This document shows, one piece after another, positions 36,126-44,804 of a DNA stretch of 64,000 bases. The notes below the pieces were generated by a model, which saw only the letters and a list, made by a program, of their open reading frames with translations, did not search any database and was not told the DNA's origin. Both the position numbers and the translations under genes were made by a program. Every line of letters starts with the position of its first letter. The stretch's first letter is position 1. This DNA comes from Bacteroidota bacterium (GTDB lineage: Bacteria; Bacteroidota; Bacteroidia; AKYH767-A; 2013-40CM-41-45). The stretch is from contig JADKJP010000007.1 of assembly GCA_016720935.1 (NCBI GenBank), forward strand, positions 682,001 through 746,000, in the 5' to 3' direction.

Positions 36126-38141
36126 ATGAAAAAACTGTTCACTTTTCTTTTTGTAATTCTGTGGATGACACAGGCATTCGGGCAAATGGTGCATCCGGTG
36201 CATTGGTCGTTCACCACTGAACAAAATAAAGCCGGAGAAGCTACATTGATTTTCAAAGTAAAGATTGAATCAGGATGGCATCTTTATTCCCAGTTCACTC
36301 CGGATGGCGGTCCGCTTCCGATGGAATTTAAATTCGAACCCAACGGTTGTTATATTCTGGATGGAAAAGTTGTTGAACCAAAACCGATAGAATTTTTCGA
36401 CTCCACTTTTGGAGTCAAGGTTCTGACCTTTGAACACGAAGCGATATTTCGTCAGAAGGTAAAGGTGAAAGGCGATGCCTGTACGATCACGGGAACTTTG
36501 CTTTATGAAGCATGTAAAGAGAGCTGTATTTTCCCTGACACTACATTTACATTTCACGTCATCAAAACAGGTTCTGCTGTTTCATCGAATCCGGTTGACA
36601 CCGGCAGTATTTTGATTCCGCCTGTAAGTGTTGATACATCTCATAAATCTTCAAATTTACCGGATACCGCCGGCGCTGTACCAACATCGGTTGCAGGAAC
36701 ACAGCTTGAACCGGGCTGTGGGAAAGGCGATTCGGATTCAGGGACAACTGAGCAAAGTATTTGGGGAATATTTATTGCAGGGATGTTGGGTGGATTTCTT
36801 GCTCTCTTGACGCCTTGTGTGTTTCCAATGATCCCAATGACGGTAAGTTTTTTTACCAAGCGCAGTGGCACCAAGGCAAAGGGAATTCGAAACGCCATCA
36901 TTTATGCTTTGTCAATCATATTCATTTATGTTACACTCGGCTTTCTTGTAACAGTTACATTCGGCAGTGATGCATTGAATGACCTGGCAAGCAATGCGTT
37001 TTTTAACATGGCTTTCTTCATCATCTTTGTGATTTTCGCCATCAGCTTTTTCGGCGCATTTGAAATAACATTGCCAAGTTCCATCATCAACAAAGCGGAC
37101 TCCGCGAGTGATCGTGGTGGTTTGCTGGGAATATTCTTTATGGCCTTCACTTTGTCTCTGGTATCATTCTCCTGTACCGGACCGATTATCGGCACTTTAC
37201 TTGTGGAAGCAGCACATGGACGAAGTTATCTTGGTCCTGTTGCGGGTATGACAGGCTTTGCTCTTGCATTGGCAATTCCGTTTGCATTGTTCTCTTTATT
37301 CCCGGGATGGTTGAGTAATTTACCTAAATCAGGTGGCTGGTTGAATACAGTAAAAGTATCTCTGGGATTTATTGAATTGGCACTCGCATTTAAATTTCTT
37401 TCGAATGTAGACCTGGCCTATCATTGGGGATTCCTTCAACGTGAATTGTTCGTGGCGATCTGGGTAATTATTTTCGGATTATTGGGAATTTATTTACTTG
37501 GAAAGCTGCGCTTATCTCACGACAGTGAGACCATGCATATTTCAGTGGGTAGACTTGTATTTTCCATAATCTCTCTCACATTCGCATTGTATCTGTTGCC
37601 GGGAATTTGGGGAGCTCCATTAAAACTGATCAGCGGCTTCCCTCCTCCTGAGTTTTACAAGGAATGGAAAACAGGAAAGATTACAGAATGTCCGCATGAT
37701 CTGAATTGCTTCCACGATTACGATGAAGGAATGCGTTATGCCCGAAGTCAGGGGAAACCTGTCATCATTGATTTCACAGGATGGGCTTGTGTCAATTGCA
37801 GAAAGATGGAAGACAATGTCTGGAGTGATCCAAAAGTTTTGAAGCGACTGTCAGAAGAATATGTATTGATTTCTTTGTATGTTGACGATAAAACTGTACT
37901 TCCTGTTGAGCAACAAACTGTTTCAAAAACTACCGGCAGAAAGATCAAAACAACCGGTAACAAATGGAGCGATTTACAGGCATCGGTTTACAATACCAAT
38001 TCACAACCATATTATGTTTTGCTGGATAATAAAGGACAAATTCTGGCTCAGCCACGTGGATACACTCCTGATATTCCAACTTACATTGATTTCCTGGACG
38101 AAGGTTTGTGTAGATATGATAAACGAAAAGAAGCGAATTAA
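36126..38141 (+). CDS. dsbD: Thiol:disulfide interchange protein DsbD
   Basis: DsbD moves reducing equivalents from cytoplasmic thioredoxin to periplasmic proteins. The 671 residues contain a signal peptide, an N-terminal alpha domain with C130/C134 (YEACKESCIF), a Ser/Thr/Pro linker, and a CcdA-like membrane domain with C231 (LLTPCVFPMIPM) and C350 (VSFSCTGPIIG). A C-terminal thioredoxin-like domain follows with C555-V-N-C558 (GWACVNCRKME). All three cysteine pairs needed for the relay are present. It follows a single-domain copy of its own N-terminal part. Periplasmic disulfide reduction may serve cytochrome c and NosL or NosZ maturation, but that link is inference. Confidence 0.95.
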   Translation: MKKLFTFLFVILWMTQAFGQMVHPVHWSFTTEQNKAGEATLIFKVKIESGWHLYSQFTPDGGPLPMEFKFEPNGCYILDGKVVEPKPIEFFDSTFGVKVLTFEHEAIFRQKVKVKGDACTITGTLLYEACKESCIFPDTTFTFHVIKTGSAVSSNPVDTGSILIPPVSVDTSHKSSNLPDTAGAVPTSVAGTQLEPGCGKGDSDSGTTEQSIWGIFIAGMLGGFLALLTPCVFPMIPMTVSFFTKRSGTKAKGIRNAIIYALSIIFIYVTLGFLVTVTFGSDALNDLASNAFFNMAFFIIFVIFAISFFGAFEITLPSSIINKADSASDRGGLLGIFFMAFTLSLVSFSCTGPIIGTLLVEAAHGRSYLGPVAGMTGFALALAIPFALFSLFPGWLSNLPKSGGWLNTVKVSLGFIELALAFKFLSNVDLAYHWGFLQRELFVAIWVIIFGLLGIYLLGKLRLSHDSETMHISVGRLVFSIISLTFALYLLPGIWGAPLKLISGFPPPEFYKEWKTGKITECPHDLNCFHDYDEGMRYARSQGKPVIIDFTGWACVNCRKMEDNVWSDPKVLKRLSEEYVLISLYVDDKTVLPVEQQTVSKTTGRKIKTTGNKWSDLQASVYNTNSQPYYVLLDNKGQILAQPRGYTPDIPTYIDFLDEGLCRYDKRKEAN

Positions 38142-38389
38142 TAGTTACCTTTTACTATTAATAAAAGATTTGGAGTTCTAACTATCCGGGGGTTCATACA
38201 AACTTTTAAGTCATTCCAACTTCGCTGATGTATCACTTTTCAGCATTACATTTTTTTCGCGGGAGAATTTCCGAACCGGTAAAAAAAACACATGAAAAGA
38301 TCTTCATTTTCAATATATTCTGTTTTATTTGAATTAAATTAAATCTAGCTTGCTTCATCAAAGCAACAGGTAACATTCGCTTAAAAACT

Positions 38390-38397
38390 TACCTTTG
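38390..38397 (+). promoter_or_regulatory. Bacteroidota -7 box immediately before the wzx start
   Basis: TACCTTTG matches TAnnTTTG. It ends 7 bases before the ATG at 38405, predicting a leader of only a few bases. The rest of the 38142-38404 gap shows no gene or terminator. Confidence 0.5.
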
Positions 38398-38404
38398 CCG
38401 CCCG

Positions 38405-39856
38405 ATGCAAAGAAAATTCATCACCAATCTTGCTTTAGTCCTTGCGCTCAATCTATTGATTAAGCCATTTTGGATTTTGGGCATCGACCGCGCAGTACAA
38501 AACGCGGTGGGAACGGAGCAATATGGATTTTACTATGCCATTTTTAATTTTTCTTTTCTGTTGAATATTCTGTTGGATCTTGGAATCACCAATTTCAACA
38601 ATAAAAATATTTCACAGAACAATCATTTATTGAGCAAGCATTTTGCCAGTATAGTTTTGTTAAGACTTTTACTGGCCGGAATATTTGCCGTTGTGACACT
38701 CTTTGGCGGTCTCATCATTGGTTATACACCGGACATGATGAAGATGCTCATCGCGGTGATTCTGAACCAGGTCCTGATCTCCTTCATCATGTACCTGCGA
38801 TCCAATCTTGCCGGTTTGCATTTATTCAAGACCGATAGTATCGTTTCAGTGCTTGATCGCTTGATCATGATCGCTATTTGCGCTGTACTGCTGATGAAAT
38901 ATTCAGCACCAGGAACATTTCAAATTAAATGGTTTGTTTATGCACAGACGGTTGCATACCTGATCACTACTGCCATTACACTCTTCATCGTAATCGGGAA
39001 GGCGAAAGTCAGAAGATTCACCTGGCGCTGGCCATTCTTTGTGATGATTCTGAAGAAGAGCTATCCCTATGCTGTTTTGGTTTTGCTCATGACATTTTAT
39101 AACCGGATAGATTCCGTGATGCTGGAACGTTTGCTTCCCTTTCGTGTCGGAGCGAATGAAGCGGGGATTTATGCATCCGCTTACAGGCTATTGGATGCCG
39201 CGAACATGATTGCCTTTCTATTTGCCGGACTACTGCTCCCCATTTTCGCTCGTATGATCAAGTTACGTCAGAGCGTAGAAGAAATGGTGAGGTTATCATT
39301 CTCATTACTGGTTGTACCCGCGCTGATAGTTTCGATCTGTTGCAATTTTTTCAGTTTCGAGTTAATGAATTTGCTGTACAGCGGTGATCACATCCAGGAG
39401 TCAGCAGATGTATTCAAAATTCTGATGTGCTGTTTTGTTCCGATATCCAGCACGTATATTTTTGGTACGCTTTTAACAGCAAATGGAAACCTTCGACAGC
39501 TGAATTTCATGGCAAGTTTCGGGATGGCTGTTAATATTGTAATGAACCTGATTTTAATTCCTCGTTATTCCGCAGTAGGAGCGGCGATTTCGAGTATTAC
39601 TACACAAATTTTTACCGCTTTTGCACAAATCATCATGGTTCAAAAAGCATTTGAATTCAGGAAGAATTACAGGTTGCTGGGTAAGCTTGTGGTATTTATT
39701 GCAGGCTGTATTGCCTTCAATTACTTCGCATTTTCCTTGAATTTATTCTGGATTTCCCGTTTTGCTATTGCAGCTGTGGCTTGTTTTGCCCTTGCATTTG
39801 GATTGCGCCTGATCAGTATCCGGAACCTGATTCATATTGTTAAATATGAAGAATAA
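38405..39856 (+). CDS. wzx: Wzx-type polysaccharide flippase (MOP/PST family)
   Basis: The 483-residue inner membrane protein has ~12-14 helices in the order expected for polysaccharide transport proteins of the MOP superfamily. It begins with FITNLALVLALNLLIKPFWILGIDRAVQNAVG and has YGFYYAIFNFSFLL near residue 40. A central Y-x-x-x-Y-R-L-L-D-A block (GIYASAYRLLDAANMIAFLFAG across one helix) and a late GAAISSITTQIF motif fit the family. It would flip undecaprenyl-linked repeat units across the inner membrane. Two chain-length regulators and a polymerase-like gene follow, so it heads a Wzx/Wzy-type unit. It starts almost at the predicted transcription start. Confidence 0.88.
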   Translation: MQRKFITNLALVLALNLLIKPFWILGIDRAVQNAVGTEQYGFYYAIFNFSFLLNILLDLGITNFNNKNISQNNHLLSKHFASIVLLRLLLAGIFAVVTLFGGLIIGYTPDMMKMLIAVILNQVLISFIMYLRSNLAGLHLFKTDSIVSVLDRLIMIAICAVLLMKYSAPGTFQIKWFVYAQTVAYLITTAITLFIVIGKAKVRRFTWRWPFFVMILKKSYPYAVLVLLMTFYNRIDSVMLERLLPFRVGANEAGIYASAYRLLDAANMIAFLFAGLLLPIFARMIKLRQSVEEMVRLSFSLLVVPALIVSICCNFFSFELMNLLYSGDHIQESADVFKILMCCFVPISSTYIFGTLLTANGNLRQLNFMASFGMAVNIVMNLILIPRYSAVGAAISSITTQIFTAFAQIIMVQKAFEFRKNYRLLGKLVVFIAGCIAFNYFAFSLNLFWISRFAIAAVACFALAFGLRLISIRNLIHIVKYEE

Positions 39857-39903
39857 GCCATTTCTGGCTAAAAAGAGCAATTTCCAAATTCCATTTCCTT
39901 TTC

Positions 39904-39911
39904 TACCTTTG
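39904..39911 (+). promoter_or_regulatory. Bacteroidota -7 box before the first Wzz-like gene
   Basis: TACCTTTG matches TAnnTTTG and lies 32 bases before the ATG at 39944. This suggests the PCP-PCP-Wzy genes can be transcribed without wzx. Confidence 0.4.
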
Positions 39912-39943
39912 AAGCCCTCAATCTCAATTTTCGCTAAATTATT

Positions 39944-41059
39944 ATGTTTCAGAAAGCCAGGGAAACAGCTTATCTGGAGTCCACCAGCTTTTTAGTATTG
40001 CTGATCCGCTGGAGGAAGCCACTCATTATCGTTACAGTCGTAACGGCAATAGCGGCATACATTTTTTCCGGTCCGGCATTCATCACACCAAAATTCAGAT
40101 CTTCCGTTGTTTTCTTCCCTTCCGCGACCAATTCGGTAAGTAAAGCGATTATGGAAGAAACCAATTCAGAGAAGCAGGACATCCTTGCTTTCGGAGAAGA
40201 AGAGCAGGCGGAACAGATGCTTCAGATTTTAAATTCTGATGAGATCCGGGAAACCGTCATCAACAAGTATAAATTATTCGATCATTACAAGATTAATCCG
40301 AATCAGGAATATCCGATGACCGCCCTGATGGAGGAATACAAGGACAATATTAATTTTTCACGAACAGAATTTATGTCGGTGAGAATTGATGTGCTTGACA
40401 GAGATCCTGAAATGGCCGCCAACATCGCGAATGACATCGCCGCATTGCTGGATTCCATGAAAACAAAGATTCAACGATCCAGAGCGATCGCAGCTTTGTC
40501 GATTGTTGAAGAAGCATACCAGGACAAGATGGCTGCGATGAAATCCAAGGAAGATTCGCTCATGAAACTTCGCGAATTGGGAGTAATGGATTTTAAAAAT
40601 CAAAGTATTATCTGGAATGAGGAGTACGCGAAATCGAATTCCATTTACAGCAATGAAACGGCGATGCTTTCTGTTCTCGAAAAGTATAAGCCTGCAAATG
40701 ACACCTCCATCATCAACACCAGAGGAAGAATCAAAGGAGCAGAGACCAGAATAAAATACCTGCAGTCCAAACTGGATCTGCTGGCACAATACGGAGGCGC
40801 AAGTGTTTCTTTGAATGAAGAACTTACTCTCGAGCGTACCGAATTGGGAAAGTTAAAAGAACAATACGATAAATTGCGTGTGGATGCCAGTCAAAACCTG
40901 ACACATAAATTTGTTGTAAACAAGGCAATAAAAGCCGAGAAGAAATGTTATCCTGTACGATGGCTGGTGCTGTTGGTATCGGTAGCCTGCGCCTTCCTGC
41001 TTTCTTTGGTAATCATCCTTGCTTTTGAACGCCTGAAAGAAGTTCAGTATAAAATTTAA
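39944..41059 (+). CDS. Wzz-like polysaccharide co-polymerase (PCP), first copy
   Basis: The 371-residue protein has an N-terminal membrane helix (IIVTVVTAIAAYIFSGPAFI), a periplasmic Wzz-type domain (PKFRSSVVFFPSATNS), a coiled-coil-rich middle (residues ~180-310), and a C-terminal membrane helix preceded by a proline (YPVRWLVLLVSVACAFLLSL). This is the layout of chain-length regulators. No BY-kinase domain is attached. It is homologous to the next gene over the full length. Both probably set polymer length for the Wzy-like enzyme downstream. Start ATG at 39944. Confidence 0.88.
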   Translation: MFQKARETAYLESTSFLVLLIRWRKPLIIVTVVTAIAAYIFSGPAFITPKFRSSVVFFPSATNSVSKAIMEETNSEKQDILAFGEEEQAEQMLQILNSDEIRETVINKYKLFDHYKINPNQEYPMTALMEEYKDNINFSRTEFMSVRIDVLDRDPEMAANIANDIAALLDSMKTKIQRSRAIAALSIVEEAYQDKMAAMKSKEDSLMKLRELGVMDFKNQSIIWNEEYAKSNSIYSNETAMLSVLEKYKPANDTSIINTRGRIKGAETRIKYLQSKLDLLAQYGGASVSLNEELTLERTELGKLKEQYDKLRVDASQNLTHKFVVNKAIKAEKKCYPVRWLVLLVSVACAFLLSLVIILAFERLKEVQYKI

Positions 41060-41075
41060 TCCTATATAAGTACCA

Positions 41076-42032
41076 ATGAACAATTCGTTTTTCAATTCCA
41101 CTGAATTAATCCGTTCAATAATTCGTTGGAAAAAACACCTCCTCATTGTCGGACTGATCAGCCTTGGAGCATCCATTTTATTTTCTTCTCCCTGGTTCAT
41201 CAAACCCAAATACAAATCATTTGCACTCGCCTACCCTTCCAACCTGATCGCCTATAGTACAGAAAGCGCAACTGAACAAATGTTACAGCTTGCGCAATCT
41301 TCTGACATTCGCGACAAAGTCATCAAGGATTTTGATTTGTTCAAGCATTACGATATCGATACGCTGAAGAATGTTCACTTTCGCACAGATGTAATAAAAA
41401 TGTACGAAGAAAATGTGACCATCAAAAAGACAGAGTACGAATCCATGGAAATTACGGTGTTGGATGAAGATCCTTATGTCGCTTCAGCCATGGTTGACTC
41501 TATCATTCACTTTTTCGATGTGAAGGCGCGTTCATTGCAGGCAGAAAAATCCGCTGAGGTAATGGTGATTGCAAAGAATCAGCTGGATCAGAAACTGGCA
41601 CAGATGGACTCCATGGAAGAACGCTTAAGAAAATACCGTACTGAATATGGTATCCTTGATTACAAAGAACAATCCAAGGAAGCTCTTCGTGGCTATCTCA
41701 GAGGATTATCCGGCGGAAATCCACGTGCAGCTTCTGAAGCAAAAGTGATGCTTGATGCGCTTGGTGATAAAGGTGGTGAATTCAATGCACTCAACGAACA
41801 CTTGTGGAGAGTACGTGGAACATATAACGACCTGAAACTGGTTTACGAAAATGCTGTACGTGATGTAACCAAAAAACTTACATACGCGAACGTCGTTACC
41901 CGTCCTCAACCTTCTGACAAAAAAGCCTACCCGATTCGTTGGCTGATTGTACTGATTAGTGTCGGCTCTTCCCTCTTCCTTGCTTTTATGGTGTTGCTGA
42001 TCTTTAATTCCAGACAGGAATTAACTAAATAA
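41076..42032 (+). CDS. Wzz-like polysaccharide co-polymerase (PCP), second copy
   Basis: The 318-residue protein repeats the layout of the upstream gene: R-W-K-K-H-L-L-I-V-G-L then a membrane helix, PKYKSFALAYPSN, EQMLQLAQSSDIRDKVI (compare EQMLQILNSDEIRETVI in the first copy), a helical middle, and a C-terminal helix in PIRWLIVLISVGSSLFLAF. It is shorter than copy one, mainly in the coiled-coil portion. Two tandem diverged PCPs suggest a mixed oligomer or two length classes; this is inferred. It starts 16 bp after the first copy and ends 11 bp before the polymerase gene. Confidence 0.88.
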   Translation: MNNSFFNSTELIRSIIRWKKHLLIVGLISLGASILFSSPWFIKPKYKSFALAYPSNLIAYSTESATEQMLQLAQSSDIRDKVIKDFDLFKHYDIDTLKNVHFRTDVIKMYEENVTIKKTEYESMEITVLDEDPYVASAMVDSIIHFFDVKARSLQAEKSAEVMVIAKNQLDQKLAQMDSMEERLRKYRTEYGILDYKEQSKEALRGYLRGLSGGNPRAASEAKVMLDALGDKGGEFNALNEHLWRVRGTYNDLKLVYENAVRDVTKKLTYANVVTRPQPSDKKAYPIRWLIVLISVGSSLFLAFMVLLIFNSRQELTK

Positions 42033-42043
42033 GCTAAACATTC

Positions 42044-43507
42044 GTGATCGATAAAATTGAACTCCGTTGGTTTTATGCCATCACCCTGACATTTATCTCT
42101 GCCAGCATCTTTTTTCTGGCAAAAGAAATGTACTGGGTTGCGGCAATTCCCATTGTTCTAGGCATTGGTTACCTGGCGGTTTTCTCCATCGATAGCTTAT
42201 TGTTCATCATCGCGTTTTGTACTCCCTTAGCGATTGTACTTAACGACAAATCAGCCGGACCGGCATTGAGTATACCTACCGAACCACTCATGTTCGGGAT
42301 AACATTGCTTTTCATTTTCAAATTTATTTTTGAGGGCAAATTTGACAAGCGAATCTTATGGCATCCTGTGAGTCTGGCTATTTTCTTTCATCTCAGCTGG
42401 ATGTTCATCACTTGCATGACGAGTAGTTTACCTTTGGTGTCCTTCAAGCACCTTTTGTCTCAACTCTGGTTTATTGTTCCGTTTTACTTCCTGGGAACAC
42501 AGTTGTTTAAGGAGAAGAAGAATATCCGGAAATTTGTCTGGCTTTACGCCGCTACGCTTACCGTCGTTATCATTTATACCATTGTGAACCATGCACAGAA
42601 CGGATGGACACAAAAGGCCGCACACTGGGTCATGACTCCTTTTTACAACGACCATACAGCTTATGCGGCGGTGATCGCTTTGTTCATACCGATCATTTTT
42701 GTGTTTACACGCAACCGTGAATCAAGTTTTCCGGAGCGTGTTTTTGCTATCCTGACACTGGGATTGTTCCTGACAGCACTGATCCTTTCGTATACCCGTG
42801 CCGCGTGGTTGAGCCTTGTGATTGCGATCACTATTTATTTTATCTACAAATTCAAGATCCGGTTTTATACGGTCGCTGCAGTAAGTGGAACAGTACTCAT
42901 CCTATTTCTATCATTCCAGACAGAAATCATGATGAAGCTTGAAAAAAACAGGCAGGACTCGGCAACCGATTTCAATAAACATCTTCAGTCAATTTCGAAC
43001 ATCTCAACAGATGCATCCAACCTGGAACGTATCAATCGCTGGAACTGTGCAATGCGGATGTTTGATCAGCGACCTTTTCTTGGCTGGGGCCCGGGAACGT
43101 ATCAGTTCAATTATGCTCCATTTCAAAAATCGAATGAAATGACCATTATCTCCACCAATGCCGGGGATATGGGAAATGCGCACAGTGAATTCATCGGTCC
43201 GCTGGCGGAAGAAGGAGTATTGGGAATGGTGGCCATGATTATCATAGTCATTGCAGTGTTTTACCGTGCGACCATGTTTTATTCATCCTCTAATGACAGT
43301 CAGAATAAAATACTTTTATTGGGTATCTTACTTGGACTCGTTACATATTTTGTACACGGGACTTTGAATAATTTTCTGGATACCGATAAACTGGCTGTTC
43401 CCGTCTGGGCCTTTATCGCGATGATTGTTTCGCTGGATGTTTATCATTCAGATCCCGATGCCGCAGAAAACGGCGCTTTGAAAGGGAACAAAAAATTACT
43501 CCATTAA
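42044..43507 (+). CDS. O-antigen ligase/polymerase family membrane protein (Wzy-like)
   Basis: The 487-residue protein has about twelve membrane helices and the large periplasmic loop of the Wzy_C/WaaL family. The loop contains NRWNCAMRMFDQRPFLGWGPGTYQF split around RPFLGWGPG, and NAHSEFIGPLAEEGVLGM with the conserved H and E. TRAAWLSLVIAI is the cytoplasmic-side motif before it. Members either polymerise repeat units or ligate polymers to lipid A; the context with wzx and two PCP genes favours a polymerase. The start codon is GTG at 42044; no ATG lies nearby in frame before the first helix. Confidence 0.9.
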   Translation: MIDKIELRWFYAITLTFISASIFFLAKEMYWVAAIPIVLGIGYLAVFSIDSLLFIIAFCTPLAIVLNDKSAGPALSIPTEPLMFGITLLFIFKFIFEGKFDKRILWHPVSLAIFFHLSWMFITCMTSSLPLVSFKHLLSQLWFIVPFYFLGTQLFKEKKNIRKFVWLYAATLTVVIIYTIVNHAQNGWTQKAAHWVMTPFYNDHTAYAAVIALFIPIIFVFTRNRESSFPERVFAILTLGLFLTALILSYTRAAWLSLVIAITIYFIYKFKIRFYTVAAVSGTVLILFLSFQTEIMMKLEKNRQDSATDFNKHLQSISNISTDASNLERINRWNCAMRMFDQRPFLGWGPGTYQFNYAPFQKSNEMTIISTNAGDMGNAHSEFIGPLAEEGVLGMVAMIIIVIAVFYRATMFYSSSNDSQNKILLLGILLGLVTYFVHGTLNNFLDTDKLAVPVWAFIAMIVSLDVYHSDPDAAENGALKGNKKLLH

Positions 43508-43544
43508 GATTTTCTGAATGCGATTTCCTCTTCAGGCTCGCTGA

Positions 43545-44804
43545 TTATTTAGATTTAAATAAGCAGCTAAGCAGTGTAATATCGTCGGTATAATTACGGG
43601 ATTGTTTGAATGCAAAAAGGTTGGCGACTAATTGGCCATGCAGTTCTTCGATATTCCTCAGTTGAGTACGGGCAGTTAAAAATTCACGCAAACGATCCAT
43701 TCCAAAATCGTGGCCGCTGTCGTTCTCGACATCGGTGATACCATCGGTGTAACAATGCAGCATCGCGTTTCCCGGAATGAAAACTTTTCCCGGATGAATA
43801 AAAGGTAATTCCTCAAACATTCCCAATCCTGTGCTGCCTTCATTGAGCATGTAAACTACTTTATCATGGATGAGGAATGGAGGATTGTGTCCGGCATTGA
43901 CATAGTGAAGTTCTTTTGTTTTCACATTGTATCGGCCGATAAAAAATGTGATGAACTTCTCCCCTTTCGCGCTTTTAAAAACTTTTGCATTCAACAAACT
44001 GATGAGTTCCGGCAGGTTGTGCATCAGGTGTGAATGCGCATGAAGATTCGCCTGAAAGTTGGACATCAGCAAAGCGGCAGGAATTCCTTTTCCGCTGACA
44101 TCAGCCATACAAAAAACGAACTCATCTTCATTCAATGGAATATAATCATAGTAATCACCTCCAACTTCCTGATGGGGAAGATAGGTCGCGTGCATAACAT
44201 AATCACCCGTGGAAGGCAATGTAGTCGGGAAAAGCATGGTCTGCATTTGCGCGGCGAGTTCCAGTTCTTTCCGGATACCGGCCTGTCGGATCTTTTCGTT
44301 GGCGATGTTGTTATTTTCAACAGCCACAACAATCAGGTTGGTAATGGTATGAATGAAGGGAAGTAATTCATTCCGTTTTGGAATGACACTGCCGGAGGTA
44401 CCACCAACAAGTGCATAAGCGAGAATCTGTTCTTTATGATATACCGGAAGAATGGTATCGAAATTTTTGATCCACAATTCCTGTTCCGTTTCAAGATTCT
44501 GAATTTTATTCAATTCCTGGAGAATACGATCCAGATCAAAATCCAGAAAATTGCGATCGGTACCGTAGAGCAAAGCACACTCCCATTTATTTTCATGAAT
44601 CAGGAGGGCGAGTTTATCTACCTTGAGTTGCGTGTGCAAAACATGTTCGTACACATCAAGCAATTGTTTCGTGGAAAAATTATAATTGATCGCTTTTGTG
44701 ATCTGCAGCAGCCAATGCAACTGCAATTTTTTGGCATGCAGATCCACTGCAAGGCTATCCTGAGATTCCTGAGCCGATGAGATATGTTTTTCAGCCTCTG
44801 ACAA
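43545..44804 (-). CDS. PP2C/SpoIIE-type serine/threonine phosphatase with GAF-like domain
   Basis: The 419-residue protein has an N-terminal coiled segment and GAF-like sensory region (residues ~30-165). A PP2C/SpoIIE catalytic domain follows: EVGGDYYDYIPL, FCMADVSGKGIPAALLMSN, HYVNAGHNPPFLI and LHCYTDGITDVEN carry the metal-binding aspartates. Such proteins act on phosphorylated anti-sigma-antagonist or other phosphoproteins. The best start is a TTG at 44804, adjacent to the TGA stop of the LpxD-like gene and in the same reading frame. There is no ATG before residue ~190. Translation is probably coupled to lpxD, or a small fraction is made by readthrough. Confidence 0.85.
   Translation of the reverse strand: MSEAEKHISSAQESQDSLAVDLHAKKLQLHWLLQITKAINYNFSTKQLLDVYEHVLHTQLKVDKLALLIHENKWECALLYGTDRNFLDFDLDRILQELNKIQNLETEQELWIKNFDTILPVYHKEQILAYALVGGTSGSVIPKRNELLPFIHTITNLIVVAVENNNIANEKIRQAGIRKELELAAQMQTMLFPTTLPSTGDYVMHATYLPHQEVGGDYYDYIPLNEDEFVFCMADVSGKGIPAALLMSNFQANLHAHSHLMHNLPELISLLNAKVFKSAKGEKFITFFIGRYNVKTKELHYVNAGHNPPFLIHDKVVYMLNEGSTGLGMFEELPFIHPGKVFIPGNAMLHCYTDGITDVENDSGHDFGMDRLREFLTARTQLRNIEELHGQLVANLFAFKQSRNYTDDITLLSCLFKSK

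Noticed and set aside
36001..36126. Frameshift splitting dsbD into two genes
   Set aside because: The downstream gene already contains its own complete signal peptide and N-terminal domain. The upstream gene is an extra copy of that domain.
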